From contig JAGZOP010000002.1 of assembly GCA_018383195.1 (NCBI GenBank), positions 65,216 through 129,215 on the forward strand: a stretch of DNA of 64,000 nt, written 5' to 3'. The notes under the pieces are model-generated. The model was given only the letters and a program-made list of their open reading frames with translations. It was not told the DNA's origin and did no database searches. Of the stretch, positions 17,699-27,551 are shown one piece after another. Position 1 is the first letter of the stretch. Every line of letters starts with the position of its first letter. The translations under genes and the position numbers were made by a program. The DNA is from Clostridiaceae bacterium. Lineage in GTDB: Bacteria; Bacillota; Clostridia; Oscillospirales; Butyricicoccaceae.

Positions 17699-19792
17699 TT
17701 AATTAAATGTCACAGGAATTGAACTCTTTGTACCATCAATCCAAACATCCAGCATCGCATCGCCCTCCGGTCCTTCAACCGTGATAGTCTGCATGCCGCC
17801 GGACGGCGCAAAGATCTTTTCCGCCAACAGTTTTCCATTGGAATCATAAATTTTTACATGGGAGGATTCTGCATCCGGCAATGTCACAGGCACTTCTGCC
17901 GTTCCCTTTTTAGACTCCTGAGGCTCCGGCTCAGTATTCGGCTTATCGTTTTCGTTTCCGGTATCCGGTTTCTTTTTGCCGGTTGAAATATAAAGAACTA
18001 CTTCCGCGCCCTTTTCAACCTCTGCACCCGATTCAATCGACTGCCTGCAAATCTCTCCAACCGCATACTCCTCGCTCTCTTCTTCCTGCGTATCTGCAAG
18101 AACAAGACCGTAGGACTCAAGCATCGCCTTTGCATCGGACAGCGTTTTTCCGGTTAACTTCGGCATCTCGACCGTATCTGTCTTTTTGCCGCTGCTGACA
18201 TAGATTGTGATGGTATCATCCGGTGTGACGGTCTTGCCCTTGCCCGGGGTGGTACGGATTACTTCACCGGTTCCGACCTCATCGCTGGGTTCTTCGACAA
18301 TCTCATAACTGTCTTCCAAACCATTCTGCTTGAGCAGCCGCTCTACCTCTTTGAGTTTCATCCCCGCAAAGTCAATCAGTTCATAGCCTTCTTCTTCCGG
18401 CTCATCCTGATCTTCTTCGGTTCCGCAGACGGTCAAAATAATCTTGGTACCGACCGCAACTTCCTTGCCCTTTGCCGGGTCCTGATCGATGACATCGCCT
18501 TCTTCATAATCGGGATCATATTCACGTTCGTCTGCAATCTCGATATGGAAATCCTTGTACTCGGTTTCCGCCTTATCAAGCACATCTTCGTAATTCATCC
18601 CGATAAAATCCGGTACTTTCACCTTGTCGCTGCCGCCCGAGAAAAGCAGCAGCGCACCCACAACGACCGCAATCACAGCAAACACCGCAACAGCAATGCC
18701 CGCCATGGCAGCAGGAGATTCTCCCATGCGCTGTCCAAACGATTTTTTCTTTTTCTTCCGGCGGCGTGGTGCGTATTCGTCATCATTTCTCGATGATGAC
18801 GGATTGCTGCGGCGCTGCGGCGCAATTTCATCCTGATAGCGGCTTTCCGGACGGCTGCCCGAGGACAAATCCGATACGCTTCTCTGATATGGAATCGCAC
18901 GCGTCTCATCGAGCAGCGGCGCATCTCCGCGCACATCATGCTCCTTGTAGCCAAACACCGTATTGGGATTCAGCTTAATACGCTCCAAATCGTTATAAAG
19001 CTGCTGTGCCGTCGCATAGCGCTTGGAAACATTGGGGCACATGGCGTGCATCACAATATCATCCATGCCGCGCGGAATGCCGGGCACCAGTTCACTGGGC
19101 ATCATTGGCACGGAGTTGATATGCTGCATGACGATTGCAACCGCCGAGTCTCCCTCAAACGGCAGCTTGCCGGTCAGCATCTCGTACATCACAACGCCGA
19201 GCGAGTACAAATCTGCACGAGAATCGATTGCGCCGCCCTTTGCCTGTTCGGGCGAAATATAGTGCACCGAACCGATTGCCTCCTGCATCACGCGGGTTTC
19301 CTGATTGCTTTCCAAACGTGCAATGCCGAAATCAGTAACCTTCGCCGTTCCGTCGCGCAGCAGCATAATATTGTGCGGCTTGATATCCTGATGGATGATG
19401 CCGCGCGAATGCGCATGCTCGAGCGCGCGGGCAATCTGCTGCGCAAAAAATACGGTTTCCTGCCACGACAGGTGCCCCTTCTTCTGCAAATATTCCTTGA
19501 GGGAAATCCCGTCAATCAACTCCATGACAATGTAGTCGATGCCGTCCGAATGCGCAACATCGTACACTGACACAATATTGTTATGCGACAGTTTGGCGAC
19601 CGCCTGCGATTCGTTGTAGAAACGGCGGCGGAACTCCTCGTCCTGCGCGAATTCTTCTTTCAGGATTTTAATTGCAACAAAGCGGTTGAGTACCCGGCAC
19701 CTTGCCTTATACACCATTGCCATGCCGCCGACGCCGAGCACTTCCAGAATTTCATATCGCCCGCCGAGCAGGGTTCCAATGTATTTATCCAT
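17699..19792 (-). CDS. prkC: PASTA-domain serine/threonine protein kinase PrkC
   Basis: A membrane-spanning Hanks-type kinase that senses muropeptides and cell-wall state and phosphorylates cytosolic targets. The 697-aa protein has a kinase domain at about 12-275 with the G-loop GVGGMAMVYKA, Lys42, the catalytic loop HQDIKPHN (134-141) and DFG (154-156). A basic stretch RRRKKKKK precedes one membrane helix (about 364-388). Three PASTA repeats follow (about 390-600), then a Pro/Glu-rich linker and a final beta-rich domain. The catalytic loop carries Gln where most relatives have Arg (HRD), a non-RD variant. It lies 12 bases after its phosphatase prpC. Confidence 0.96.
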   Translation of the reverse strand: MDKYIGTLLGGRYEILEVLGVGGMAMVYKARCRVLNRFVAIKILKEEFAQDEEFRRRFYNESQAVAKLSHNNIVSVYDVAHSDGIDYIVMELIDGISLKEYLQKKGHLSWQETVFFAQQIARALEHAHSRGIIHQDIKPHNIMLLRDGTAKVTDFGIARLESNQETRVMQEAIGSVHYISPEQAKGGAIDSRADLYSLGVVMYEMLTGKLPFEGDSAVAIVMQHINSVPMMPSELVPGIPRGMDDIVMHAMCPNVSKRYATAQQLYNDLERIKLNPNTVFGYKEHDVRGDAPLLDETRAIPYQRSVSDLSSGSRPESRYQDEIAPQRRSNPSSSRNDDEYAPRRRKKKKKSFGQRMGESPAAMAGIAVAVFAVIAVVVGALLLFSGGSDKVKVPDFIGMNYEDVLDKAETEYKDFHIEIADEREYDPDYEEGDVIDQDPAKGKEVAVGTKIILTVCGTEEDQDEPEEEGYELIDFAGMKLKEVERLLKQNGLEDSYEIVEEPSDEVGTGEVIRTTPGKGKTVTPDDTITIYVSSGKKTDTVEMPKLTGKTLSDAKAMLESYGLVLADTQEEESEEYAVGEICRQSIESGAEVEKGAEVVLYISTGKKKPDTGNENDKPNTEPEPQESKKGTAEVPVTLPDAESSHVKIYDSNGKLLAEKIFAPSGGMQTITVEGPEGDAMLDVWIDGTKSSIPVTFN

Positions 19793-19804
19793 ACTACTCT
19801 CTCC

Positions 19805-20554
19805 TTATTCCGCTGAGCCGCCGCGGCGGAACAACACCACGGTAATATTATCTGTGCCGCCGTTTTCACAAGCCGAAACGATCAGTTCCCCTGCCGCCTG
19901 TTCCAAAGTAGCGGCATCCCCGATGATCTGCGCAATTTTGCTGTCCTCAACCATTCCGGTCAAGCCGTCCGAGCACAGCAACAACACATCGTCCTCTCTC
20001 AGGGTATAATCAAACAGGTCGCTGTCTACAAATGTATCCACGCCGACCGCACGTGTGATGAGATTCTTGTGCGGGTGATTGCGCGACTGCTCGGGCGTGA
20101 TCTTTCCCTTGCGCACCATCTCCTGCACATAGGAATGGTCCTCGGTGAGTTGGCGCGCCTCGCCGTCCCGCACCAGATATGCGCGGCTGTCGCCCACGTT
20201 TACCAGCACAGCATTTTCTCCCTGCACCAGAGCGGCAACCAATGTGGTTCCCATGCCGCGGAACTCGGGCTGCTGAATGGAAAGCTCAAAAACCGACTGA
20301 TTTGCATACTGCGCCCCCACCCGAAGCAGATCTTCCATATATGTATTATCCATATCCGCCTGAATTTCATGCCGCACTTCTTCGGTAAAACGCTCAGCAG
20401 CATAGCGGCTTGCAACATTTCCTGCGCTTGCACCGCCCATACCGTCACAAACGACAAGCAGCATTGCATCAATTGATTTAAATTCTTCAATCGCATAGGT
20501 ATCCTGATTGGTCGGACGCACCAGACCTCTGTTTGTGCTTCCGTAAGCGATCAT
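19805..20554 (-). CDS. prpC: PP2C-family protein serine/threonine phosphatase PrpC (Stp1)
   Basis: A cytosolic metal-dependent phosphatase that reverses PrkC phosphorylation. At 249 aa the length is usual. The PPM motifs are clear: VRPTNQD near residue 16 (Gln where NED is common), VCDGMGG (36-42), NVGDSRAYL near 118, and CSDGLTGMVED near 193. Its ATG overlaps the rlmN stop (ATGA), so translation is coupled. Pairing with prkC is the standard Firmicute arrangement. Confidence 0.96.
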   Translation of the reverse strand: MIAYGSTNRGLVRPTNQDTYAIEEFKSIDAMLLVVCDGMGGASAGNVASRYAAERFTEEVRHEIQADMDNTYMEDLLRVGAQYANQSVFELSIQQPEFRGMGTTLVAALVQGENAVLVNVGDSRAYLVRDGEARQLTEDHSYVQEMVRKGKITPEQSRNHPHKNLITRAVGVDTFVDSDLFDYTLREDDVLLLCSDGLTGMVEDSKIAQIIGDAATLEQAAGELIVSACENGGTDNITVVLFRRGGSAE

Positions 20555-21597
20555 TCTGCATCACCTTCTTCCATGGTTCGGCGGCGAAGCTGTCCGCACG
20601 CCGCGTCAATATCCGGTCCCAAGCGGCGCCGTACTGTCGCAGTCACACCGTTTTTCTCCAAAATCTGCTGAAAACGCCGCACGGCTTCCCGGGTAGACGG
20701 CTGCACCGCGCTTTCCTTCACCGGATTGAGCGGAATCAAATTCACATGCCCCGGTCGTCCCTTAAGCAGCGACGCCAGCTTTTCCGCCTGCCATGGACGG
20801 TCACTGATTCCCTTCGACATCGCGTATTCATAGGAAATACGCCGTCCCGTCGTGTCAAAATAGTAATTGCACGCCTGCATCAGCCGTTCAATCGGATAAC
20901 TGCCGTTAACCGGCATAATCGCGCTGCGGCTCTCATTATCCGGTGCATGCAGTGAAATGGAAAGCGTAATCTGCAATTTTTCATCCGCTAGCTTTTCTAT
21001 TTTATCAGCTAACCCGCTCGTTGACAAGGAGATGTGACGCTGTCCAATGTTAACTCCCTGCGGACAGGAAACGAGATGCAGAAATTTCAGCACATGATCG
21101 TAGTTATCAAGTGGTTCTCCAGTGCCCATCAGTACAATATTGCTGATCTTGACCCCCGCATCCTTCTGCGCGAACAGCACCTGATCGAGAATCTCCCCCG
21201 CCGACAGGTTGCGCTTGAGTCCAAACAAACCGGATGCACAAAATTTGCATCCCATGCGGCATCCGACCTGTGTGGATACGCAGACCGTATTGCCATGCTT
21301 ATAGCGCATCAGTACACTCTCAACGCAGTCTCCGCCGCGCATCCGCCACAAATATTTCACTGTGCCGTCAACCTTAGAGATTTGTTTGCGTTCAGCATGC
21401 GGAACGGTCAACTCAAACCGCTCACTGAGACGCGCACGCAGATCTTTGGACAGATCGCTCATCTCATCAAACGATGTGACCGGCGTATGCAGCCATTTAA
21501 AAATCTGTCCTGCACGAAACGGCTTTTCCCCCATTTCGCTCAGCGCAGTACGCAATTCCTCCAGCGAGAGGCATTTGATTTGAATCGGTTCACTCAT
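20551..21597 (-). CDS. rlmN: 23S rRNA (adenine2503-C2)/tRNA (adenine37-C2) methyltransferase RlmN
   Basis: A radical-SAM enzyme that methylates C2 of A2503 in 23S rRNA and A37 in some tRNAs. The start is the ATG at 21597, which overlaps the rsmB stop as ATGA; the longer open frame upstream lies inside rsmB. The 348-aa product has the radical-SAM motif CRMGCKFC (CX3CX2C) and the FKWLH segment of the N-terminal domain. SGLADKIEKLADE and the conserved late region NLIPLNP follow. The second catalytic Cys of the dual mechanism is in the GVTATVRRRLGPDIDAACGQL tail. Confidence 0.96.
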   Translation of the reverse strand: MSEPIQIKCLSLEELRTALSEMGEKPFRAGQIFKWLHTPVTSFDEMSDLSKDLRARLSERFELTVPHAERKQISKVDGTVKYLWRMRGGDCVESVLMRYKHGNTVCVSTQVGCRMGCKFCASGLFGLKRNLSAGEILDQVLFAQKDAGVKISNIVLMGTGEPLDNYDHVLKFLHLVSCPQGVNIGQRHISLSTSGLADKIEKLADEKLQITLSISLHAPDNESRSAIMPVNGSYPIERLMQACNYYFDTTGRRISYEYAMSKGISDRPWQAEKLASLLKGRPGHVNLIPLNPVKESAVQPSTREAVRRFQQILEKNGVTATVRRRLGPDIDAACGQLRRRTMEEGDAE

Positions 21598-22940
21598 TGT
21601 GCTCTCCTTAGCTTTGCGATAAAGAACCCGTCGGTCTGGTGCAGATGCGGCAGCAGGGTCACCATTCCCTCTGTTTCGCCGCATACCGGATGCATAAATG
21701 GCTCCAACGTGAATTCCGGATGTGCTTCGAGAAAGCCTTGCACAACCTCTTCATTCTCACGCCGCAGCACAGTACAAGTCGAATAGACCAACGTGCCGCC
21801 CGGCTTGACATAGCCGCAGCAGTTTTCGAGAATTTTCCGCTGAATTTTCGGCAAACCAGACAGTTCTTCATCCGTCTTAAAGCGGATTTCCGGTTTCTTG
21901 CGAATAATCCCCAGACCGGAGCAGGGTACGTCGCACAAAACGAAGTCCGCCCATCCTACCAGATCCTCTTTGCGTTCCCGGCTGTCTGCCAGCCGTGGTT
22001 TTATCTGAGACAGACCGAGGCGTGCTGCCCCCGCCCGAATAATTTCCAGTTTATGTTCGTATACGTCGCAGGATACCACCTCGCCAGTGTTTTCCATGCG
22101 TTCCGCGATGTAGAATGTTTTTCCGCCCGGCGCCGCACAGCAGTCAAGGACTTTTGCCCCCGGCTGCGGACACAGCACATCGACGCAAGCTGCACTTGCT
22201 GCATCCTGCACCGTAATCGCGCCGCTTTCAAACAGCGGATGCGCCGCAATATCCCCGCCGCTGCACAGCAGGATATAATCCATCGCCCGGTGCGGGGCAA
22301 CTTCAAATCCAGCGGCGGCAAGCTGCGCCGCAGCTTCTTCCGGTGTAATTTTCAAACGATTGACACGCACTGAAATCGGTGCGCCCGCATTATTCGCCGC
22401 CGCAATACGCTCGGCTTCTTTCCGTCCGAACTGTTCGCTCAGGCTTCGGATAAACCACACGGGGTGGCTGTACCGCAGCGCATAATAGCTTTCCTTGTCC
22501 GGGCAGTCGAGCCGCGGCAGCTGACCCGCCTCTGCGCCCCGCGCAATCGCACGCAGCACCGCATTGGCAAATCCAACCGTGTGCGGGTCTGCCCGGCAAT
22601 ACTTCCGAATCAGGTTGATGCCCTCCCCCACTGCGGCATGCGCCGGAATGCGGTCGAGCATCGTAAGCTGATAGACTGTCATCCGCAATACATCAAGCAC
22701 GCGCGGTGCAATCTTGCTCAAACGGATTTTAGAATAATTCGACAGGTAAAAATCGCACATGCTGCGATTTTGCAGTGTTCCATACGCCAGACGTGCAGCA
22801 AGCGCCGCATCGCGCCCGGACAATGCGGCGCGCTCCAGAAAATAATGCAGCGCACCGTCTGACCATGCGCCGTCCTCTGCCATCGCAAACAGCGTAAATG
22901 CCGCCGCCTCACGCGCGTCCGCCGGTTTCTTCTTAATCAT
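21594..22940 (-). CDS. rsmB: 16S rRNA (cytosine967-C5)-methyltransferase RsmB
   Basis: Methylates C967 of 16S rRNA. The start at 22940 has GAGG eight bases upstream within the preceding gene; the frame could also begin at a TTG at 22961. About 448 aa. An N-terminal NusB-like RNA-binding domain (about 8-140) precedes a Rossmann methyltransferase domain with DCCAAPGGKT, CDVPCSGLGIIRKKPE and the catalytic Cys in YSTCTVLRRENEEV. It sits between the YugP-like protease and rlmN, overlapping both. Confidence 0.95.
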   Translation of the reverse strand: MIKKKPADAREAAAFTLFAMAEDGAWSDGALHYFLERAALSGRDAALAARLAYGTLQNRSMCDFYLSNYSKIRLSKIAPRVLDVLRMTVYQLTMLDRIPAHAAVGEGINLIRKYCRADPHTVGFANAVLRAIARGAEAGQLPRLDCPDKESYYALRYSHPVWFIRSLSEQFGRKEAERIAAANNAGAPISVRVNRLKITPEEAAAQLAAAGFEVAPHRAMDYILLCSGGDIAAHPLFESGAITVQDAASAACVDVLCPQPGAKVLDCCAAPGGKTFYIAERMENTGEVVSCDVYEHKLEIIRAGAARLGLSQIKPRLADSRERKEDLVGWADFVLCDVPCSGLGIIRKKPEIRFKTDEELSGLPKIQRKILENCCGYVKPGGTLVYSTCTVLRRENEEVVQGFLEAHPEFTLEPFMHPVCGETEGMVTLLPHLHQTDGFFIAKLRRAQ

Positions 22941-23637
22941 CGTCTCGTCCTCGGCCTCCAAAGATCAGGATCAATCGCAGCAGCTGCGCCAGCGAAACAG
23001 CGAGTGCTGCCACATAGGTCATTGCCGCAGCCCACAGGGTTTTCTTTGCCATCGGGTATTCGTCGTCATACAGCAGACCGCCCTGCTCGATTGCTGCAAG
23101 CGCACGGTTCGACGCATTCAGCTCCACCGGCAGCGTCACAAGCTGGAATACCGTGGATAATCCGAAAAATGCAATGCCAATGGTGATGATTGCGCCAAAA
23201 TTAAACACCAGACCGAGCAAAATCAGCGGCATGGACAGCATAGAGCCAATGTTGGTTGCCGGAATAATGGCAGCGCGCAGCTTCATCGGCGCATAGCCAA
23301 CCGCATACTGTACCGCGTGTCCTGCCTCGTGCGCCGCAACGCCGATGGAAGCGACCGAAGTTGAACTGTACACGCTGTCTGACAGGCGAATCACATTGTC
23401 ACGCGGGTCAAAATGATCGCTCAGGTGGCCGGATACGCGCTCAATACGCACATTGGTCACCCCGCTCGCACGCAGTACCGCAGCCGCTGCCTGTGCGCCG
23501 GTCATATTCCGGCGGCTGTATACGCGAGAATACCGGTCAAAGGTCGATTTGACCTTGAACTGTGCCCACATTGCGAAAAACACGCATGGCAGCACAAGCA
23601 CGAGATAATAATAATCAAATCCGTAATAATAAGGCAT
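22933..23637 (-). CDS. Zinc metallopeptidase, YugP family
   Basis: A predicted membrane-embedded protease of the neutral zinc metallopeptidase family (YugP). 234 aa. There is an N-terminal helix after a Tyr-rich start (MPYYYGFDYYY) and the HEAGH zinc motif near residue 102, preceded by the family's HFDPRDNVIRLS segment. Two or three central helices cover about 120-165, with a final helix before a GRGRDDD tail. Substrate unknown. Its position between fmt and rsmB is conserved in several Clostridia but absent from Bacillus. It overlaps rsmB by eight bases. Confidence 0.9.
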   Translation of the reverse strand: MPYYYGFDYYYLVLVLPCVFFAMWAQFKVKSTFDRYSRVYSRRNMTGAQAAAAVLRASGVTNVRIERVSGHLSDHFDPRDNVIRLSDSVYSSTSVASIGVAAHEAGHAVQYAVGYAPMKLRAAIIPATNIGSMLSMPLILLGLVFNFGAIITIGIAFFGLSTVFQLVTLPVELNASNRALAAIEQGGLLYDDEYPMAKKTLWAAAMTYVAALAVSLAQLLRLILIFGGRGRDDD

Positions 23638-23673
23638 AATAAAAGTTCCTGCTTTCTTTGGTTGATACCCTCT

Positions 23674-24597
23674 TTACGCCCCTAAAACTGTTCCCTTTTC
23701 TATTGCATGCCCGCGCAGGTAATCGCAGGCGTTCATACGTTTGCCGCCGACCATCTGAATCTCGGTCAGGCGCAGCGCACCGTCTCCGCAGGCGACGAGC
23801 AGCCCCTTTTTCGCATCTGCTTCGAGCACCTCACCCGGCGCTCCGCACCGGTCTGACAGCTCTGCCGCAAAAATTTTCATCCGCGCTCCCTCAAGCGTGG
23901 TCAGCGCAACCGGCCACGGATTCAAACCGCGAATCAGGCAGTCAATCTCGTGGGCAGACTTGCGCCAATCGACCATTGCCAGTTCTTTATCCAGCATGGA
24001 TGCATAATTTGCAAGTCTTTCATCCTGCGGCTGCAGCACAATTTCCGGCAATTTTGCGATGGTTTCGCTGAGCAACGCTGCCCCCGCTTCGGCAAGACGG
24101 TCAAACAGCTCCCCCGCCGTTTCCCGCGCACCGATTTCGGTCTTATACGTCAGCAGCATATCGCCGGTATCCAAGCCGCGCGCCATTTTCATCGTTGTAA
24201 CGCCCGCATACTGATCTCCCGCAATTACCGACCACTGGATGGGTGCCGCGCCGCGCCAGCGCGGCAGCAGCGAGCCATGTACATTGATACAGCCAAACTG
24301 CGGAAAATCCAACACATAGGCGGGCAAAATTTTGCCGTAGGCAACCACGACTATCAGTTCCGGACGGGTTTCCTCAAGCAATGGCAAAATCGCACCGTCT
24401 TTCAGAGAATCCGGCTGATGCACGGTCAATCCACGCTCGAGCGCAAGCGCTTTGACGGGCGGCGGCGTCAGCTTCATTTTGCGTCCCTGCGGTTTATCCG
24501 GCTGAGTCAGCACGCCGACAATCTCATGACCATCTTCAATGAGACGCGCGAGACATGGCACCGCAAAGTCCGGCGTACCCATAAACAGGATTCTCAT
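23674..24597 (-). CDS. fmt: Methionyl-tRNA formyltransferase
   Basis: Formylates initiator Met-tRNA using 10-formyl-THF. At 307 aa it is full length. The N-terminal formyltransferase domain has MRILFMGTPDFAVPCL, the catalytic INVHGSLLPRWRGAAPIQW (Asn/His/Ser-Leu-Leu-Pro, near 105-123) and LDTGDML with the catalytic Asp near 145. The C-terminal OB-like domain binds tRNA (INPWP-type region GLNPWPVALT). The ATG overlaps the def stop (ATGA). Its product is later undone by peptide deformylase, encoded next door. Confidence 0.97.
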   Translation of the reverse strand: MRILFMGTPDFAVPCLARLIEDGHEIVGVLTQPDKPQGRKMKLTPPPVKALALERGLTVHQPDSLKDGAILPLLEETRPELIVVVAYGKILPAYVLDFPQFGCINVHGSLLPRWRGAAPIQWSVIAGDQYAGVTTMKMARGLDTGDMLLTYKTEIGARETAGELFDRLAEAGAALLSETIAKLPEIVLQPQDERLANYASMLDKELAMVDWRKSAHEIDCLIRGLNPWPVALTTLEGARMKIFAAELSDRCGAPGEVLEADAKKGLLVACGDGALRLTEIQMVGGKRMNACDYLRGHAIEKGTVLGA

Positions 24598-25076
24598 TCT
24601 TCCTCCACCTGCTCTACTTCTACGTATTCTGTCACCTTTTCAGTGAACAGATGGCCGTCCAGATGCTCGGTTTCGTGGCAGAAGCACTGTGCCACAATGC
24701 CCTCGCCCTCGCGCTCAAACCAGTTCCCGTTGCGGTCCTGTGCGCGAATCTTCGCCCATGTCGGGCGGTCAACATAGCCATATTTCCCCGGAACCGACAA
24801 ACAGCCTTCCACGGTCGGCTCCAGTTCGTTCATCTCAATGACCTCCGGATTGATGAGTTCAATCATCTCCTCCGGCTCCTGATTCACATCGAGCAGTACG
24901 ACCACGCGGCGCAAAACGCCGACCTGCGGTGCCGCCAGACCCACACCGCCGGAGGACAGCAATGTCTCTTTCATATCGTCAAGCAGCGTGTGCAGACGGT
25001 CATCAAACGCAGTAATGACGCGGCATTTCTTGTTCAGCATTTCATCGCCTTTTACTAGTATGTTGCGAATCGCCAT
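24594..25076 (-). CDS. def: Peptide deformylase
   Basis: Removes the formyl group from nascent proteins. 160 aa, the short Gram-positive type. All three family motifs are present: GVGLAAPQVG (near 46), EGCLSVPGKYG (near 92, Cys as metal ligand), and the metal-binding HETEHLDGHLF near 134. The last differs slightly from the usual HEIDHLDG. An AAGGAG site lies eight bases ahead of the ATG. It forms a coupled pair with fmt. Confidence 0.96.
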   Translation of the reverse strand: MAIRNILVKGDEMLNKKCRVITAFDDRLHTLLDDMKETLLSSGGVGLAAPQVGVLRRVVVLLDVNQEPEEMIELINPEVIEMNELEPTVEGCLSVPGKYGYVDRPTWAKIRAQDRNGNWFEREGEGIVAQCFCHETEHLDGHLFTEKVTEYVEVEQVEEE

Positions 25077-25091
25077 AATTCATGACTCCTT

Positions 25092-27551
25092 TTACATAGA
25101 ATCCGGGTTAAGGTCAGCATACAGGCTGACACCCCGGTTTTGTTTATCTGCGGCAAATTCCCGCAAAACGCCTGACACCAGCAGTCTGCGCCGCTTTCCT
25201 GCCGGACATCGTATCGTCAAATGATATCGGTATCGCCCTGCAACACGCACAACGCTCGCCGCAGCCGGACCGAGCACCGGAGATTTCAGGTCTGCAAATT
25301 GACCTTCCATCAGACCCAAAATTCTGGTTTTCAGCCGCAAAAGCGCCCGCAGCACCGCCTGCTCGTCCTCACCGCTTGCAGAAAGCAGCAAAAGCTCCCG
25401 AATCGGCGGGCATTGGGTCGCGCGGCGGCTTTCCAGCTCCCGTTCATAGAATGCATCATAGTCCTGCCGCGCAGCGGCAAGAATCACCGGATGCTCCGGA
25501 CTGAACGTCTGAATCACCGCCCTGCCCTGCTTGTCGCGCCGTCCTGCACGTCCGACAACCTGTGTAATGAGCGCGAACGTGCGCTCCCGCGCACGGAAAT
25601 CCTGCGCATACAACGACTGATCGGCATCCAACACGCCCACCAGCGTGACGTTTTCAAAATCAAGCCCTTTGGTCACCATCTGGGTTCCGAGCAAGATATC
25701 TGCCTCGCCTGCACCGAAGGATGCAAGCAGCTGTTCATGGGAATTTTTCGCGGCAGTTGTATCCGCATCCATGCGAAGTACCCGCGCTGCCGGAAACAGC
25801 GCATGCAGCTCTTCCTCGACACGCTGCGTCCCCGGATTTTCCATAAACAAGTGATAGCTTCCGCACTCCGGACAGCAGTCCCGCACGCGAATAGATGCCC
25901 CGCAATAGTGACACATGGCGCGTCCACTCACCGAATGATAGGTCATCGTTGTCGAACACGACGGACATTCCGGCATCCAACCGCAGACAGAGCATCCAAT
26001 CACGCGGTTTGCGCCGCGCCGGTTGAGAAACAGAATGGACTGTTCCCCGTTTGCAAGGTTTTTTTCCAGCTCTGCATGCAGTACCGGACCGATTGAGCCG
26101 GTCAGTCCCTGCCGGGATAGTCCGCGCATATCCGCAATCAGCACCTGCGGCAAACCGCCGCCTCCAAAGCGTTCCGGCAAAGAAAAAAGCGGATATTTTC
26201 CGTTTTTCGCACCGAAATAGCTTTCTACTGACGGCGTTGCAGAACCCATCAGCAATAATGCATTTTGCTGCGCCGCCCGAAATTTTGCAACATCGCGCGC
26301 ATGATAACGCGGCGAACGGTCGGACTGATATGCGCCGTCCTGTTCTTCATCCATCACGATCAAACCAAGTTCCTGCACCGGTGCAAACACCGCAGAGCGT
26401 GTTCCAATGACAACGCGTGCCGCGCCCGATTTGATCTTTTTCCAACTGTCGTACCGTTCTCCGGCGCTGAGCGCAGAGTGCAGCACCGAAACGGTATCCC
26501 CGAACCTTGCCACAAATACACGGATAAACTGTGGGGTCAAACCGATTTCGGGCACAAGCACAATTGCCGATCGACCATCTGCAAGCATATCGTCAATCAG
26601 CTTTAGATATACCTGTGTCTTGCCGCTGCCGGTCACGCCATGCAGCAGTGCAGCCGCAGGCGCATGCGATTCCAAAAGCACGCGGATTTCTTCGTAAACC
26701 CGCTGCTGTCTTTCATTCAATTTCTTTGGCGGCTCCGGCATAATCTGCTCAAACGCCGGCGCGCGAAAGCGTTCTTCTTGAAACTGCTCAAGCAGACCGT
26801 TTTTGACCATGGTGCGCAGCACCGCATCAGAAGCGCCGGTCATGTATTGCAGTTCCTGCTTGCTCATGGACTGCCCATCAGCCAGACAGGAAATGATGTC
26901 CTGCCGCACCGGACTGCCGCGCCTGCGGCTCTCCCGTACCATTGCCTCTCCTGCATCCACCGCAAGCCGGTACATCCGCTCGGTTTTATTCTGTGTACGC
27001 TGCGCGATGTTGCTGCAATATTCCAAAACACCCCGGCGGCACAACGTATCCAACTGACTGGGCACAAAGCGGACACCGAGCAATGTTCTAAGTTCAGAAA
27101 TCGTGTGGCTTTGTCCCTGTCCCGAAAAAACAGACAGCAGACCTCCAAACCCCTCATTTTCGAGTGCATGTATGGTTTCCGCATCCGCAAGCAGGGTATA
27201 CGTATCTTTCCGCTTGAACCACAGACCTGCCGGTAAAATCGTGCGGATACATTCATAATACGTACAATACAAATGCTCACGCATCCACGCGGCAAGTTTG
27301 AGCTGAAAAGCGTCAAGCACAGGTTCTGCATCCAGCACTTCACTGACTGCCTTCAGCTTCTCCCGCGAAGCATGCTCCCGAAAAGCAAGAATGACTGCCT
27401 CGGAGCGCTGATTTGCCCTGCCAAACGGCACAAGCACGCGGCTTCCCACCGACACATTGCCGTCCAAATCCGCCGGCAAAATATAATCATATAATTTATC
27501 AATCGCGAAAGTCACAGCTTCCACCGCGACCGCACAGATCCGATCCGGCAT
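25092..27551 (-). CDS. priA: Primosomal protein N' (replication restart helicase PriA)
   Basis: A superfamily 2 DNA helicase that reloads the replisome at stalled forks. At 819 aa it is full length. Domains in order: N-terminal 3'-OH-binding domain (about 1-105), winged helix, helicase lobe 1 with Walker A GVTGSGKTQVYL and the DEEQDGAY box, the zinc-binding insertion with eight cysteines (CSVCGWMPECPSC ... CHYCGASIRVRDCCPEC), and lobe 2 with QVVGRAGR. The start directly abuts the coaBC stop. Confidence 0.97.
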   Translation of the reverse strand: MPDRICAVAVEAVTFAIDKLYDYILPADLDGNVSVGSRVLVPFGRANQRSEAVILAFREHASREKLKAVSEVLDAEPVLDAFQLKLAAWMREHLYCTYYECIRTILPAGLWFKRKDTYTLLADAETIHALENEGFGGLLSVFSGQGQSHTISELRTLLGVRFVPSQLDTLCRRGVLEYCSNIAQRTQNKTERMYRLAVDAGEAMVRESRRRGSPVRQDIISCLADGQSMSKQELQYMTGASDAVLRTMVKNGLLEQFQEERFRAPAFEQIMPEPPKKLNERQQRVYEEIRVLLESHAPAAALLHGVTGSGKTQVYLKLIDDMLADGRSAIVLVPEIGLTPQFIRVFVARFGDTVSVLHSALSAGERYDSWKKIKSGAARVVIGTRSAVFAPVQELGLIVMDEEQDGAYQSDRSPRYHARDVAKFRAAQQNALLLMGSATPSVESYFGAKNGKYPLFSLPERFGGGGLPQVLIADMRGLSRQGLTGSIGPVLHAELEKNLANGEQSILFLNRRGANRVIGCSVCGWMPECPSCSTTMTYHSVSGRAMCHYCGASIRVRDCCPECGSYHLFMENPGTQRVEEELHALFPAARVLRMDADTTAAKNSHEQLLASFGAGEADILLGTQMVTKGLDFENVTLVGVLDADQSLYAQDFRARERTFALITQVVGRAGRRDKQGRAVIQTFSPEHPVILAAARQDYDAFYERELESRRATQCPPIRELLLLSASGEDEQAVLRALLRLKTRILGLMEGQFADLKSPVLGPAAASVVRVAGRYRYHLTIRCPAGKRRRLLVSGVLREFAADKQNRGVSLYADLNPDSM

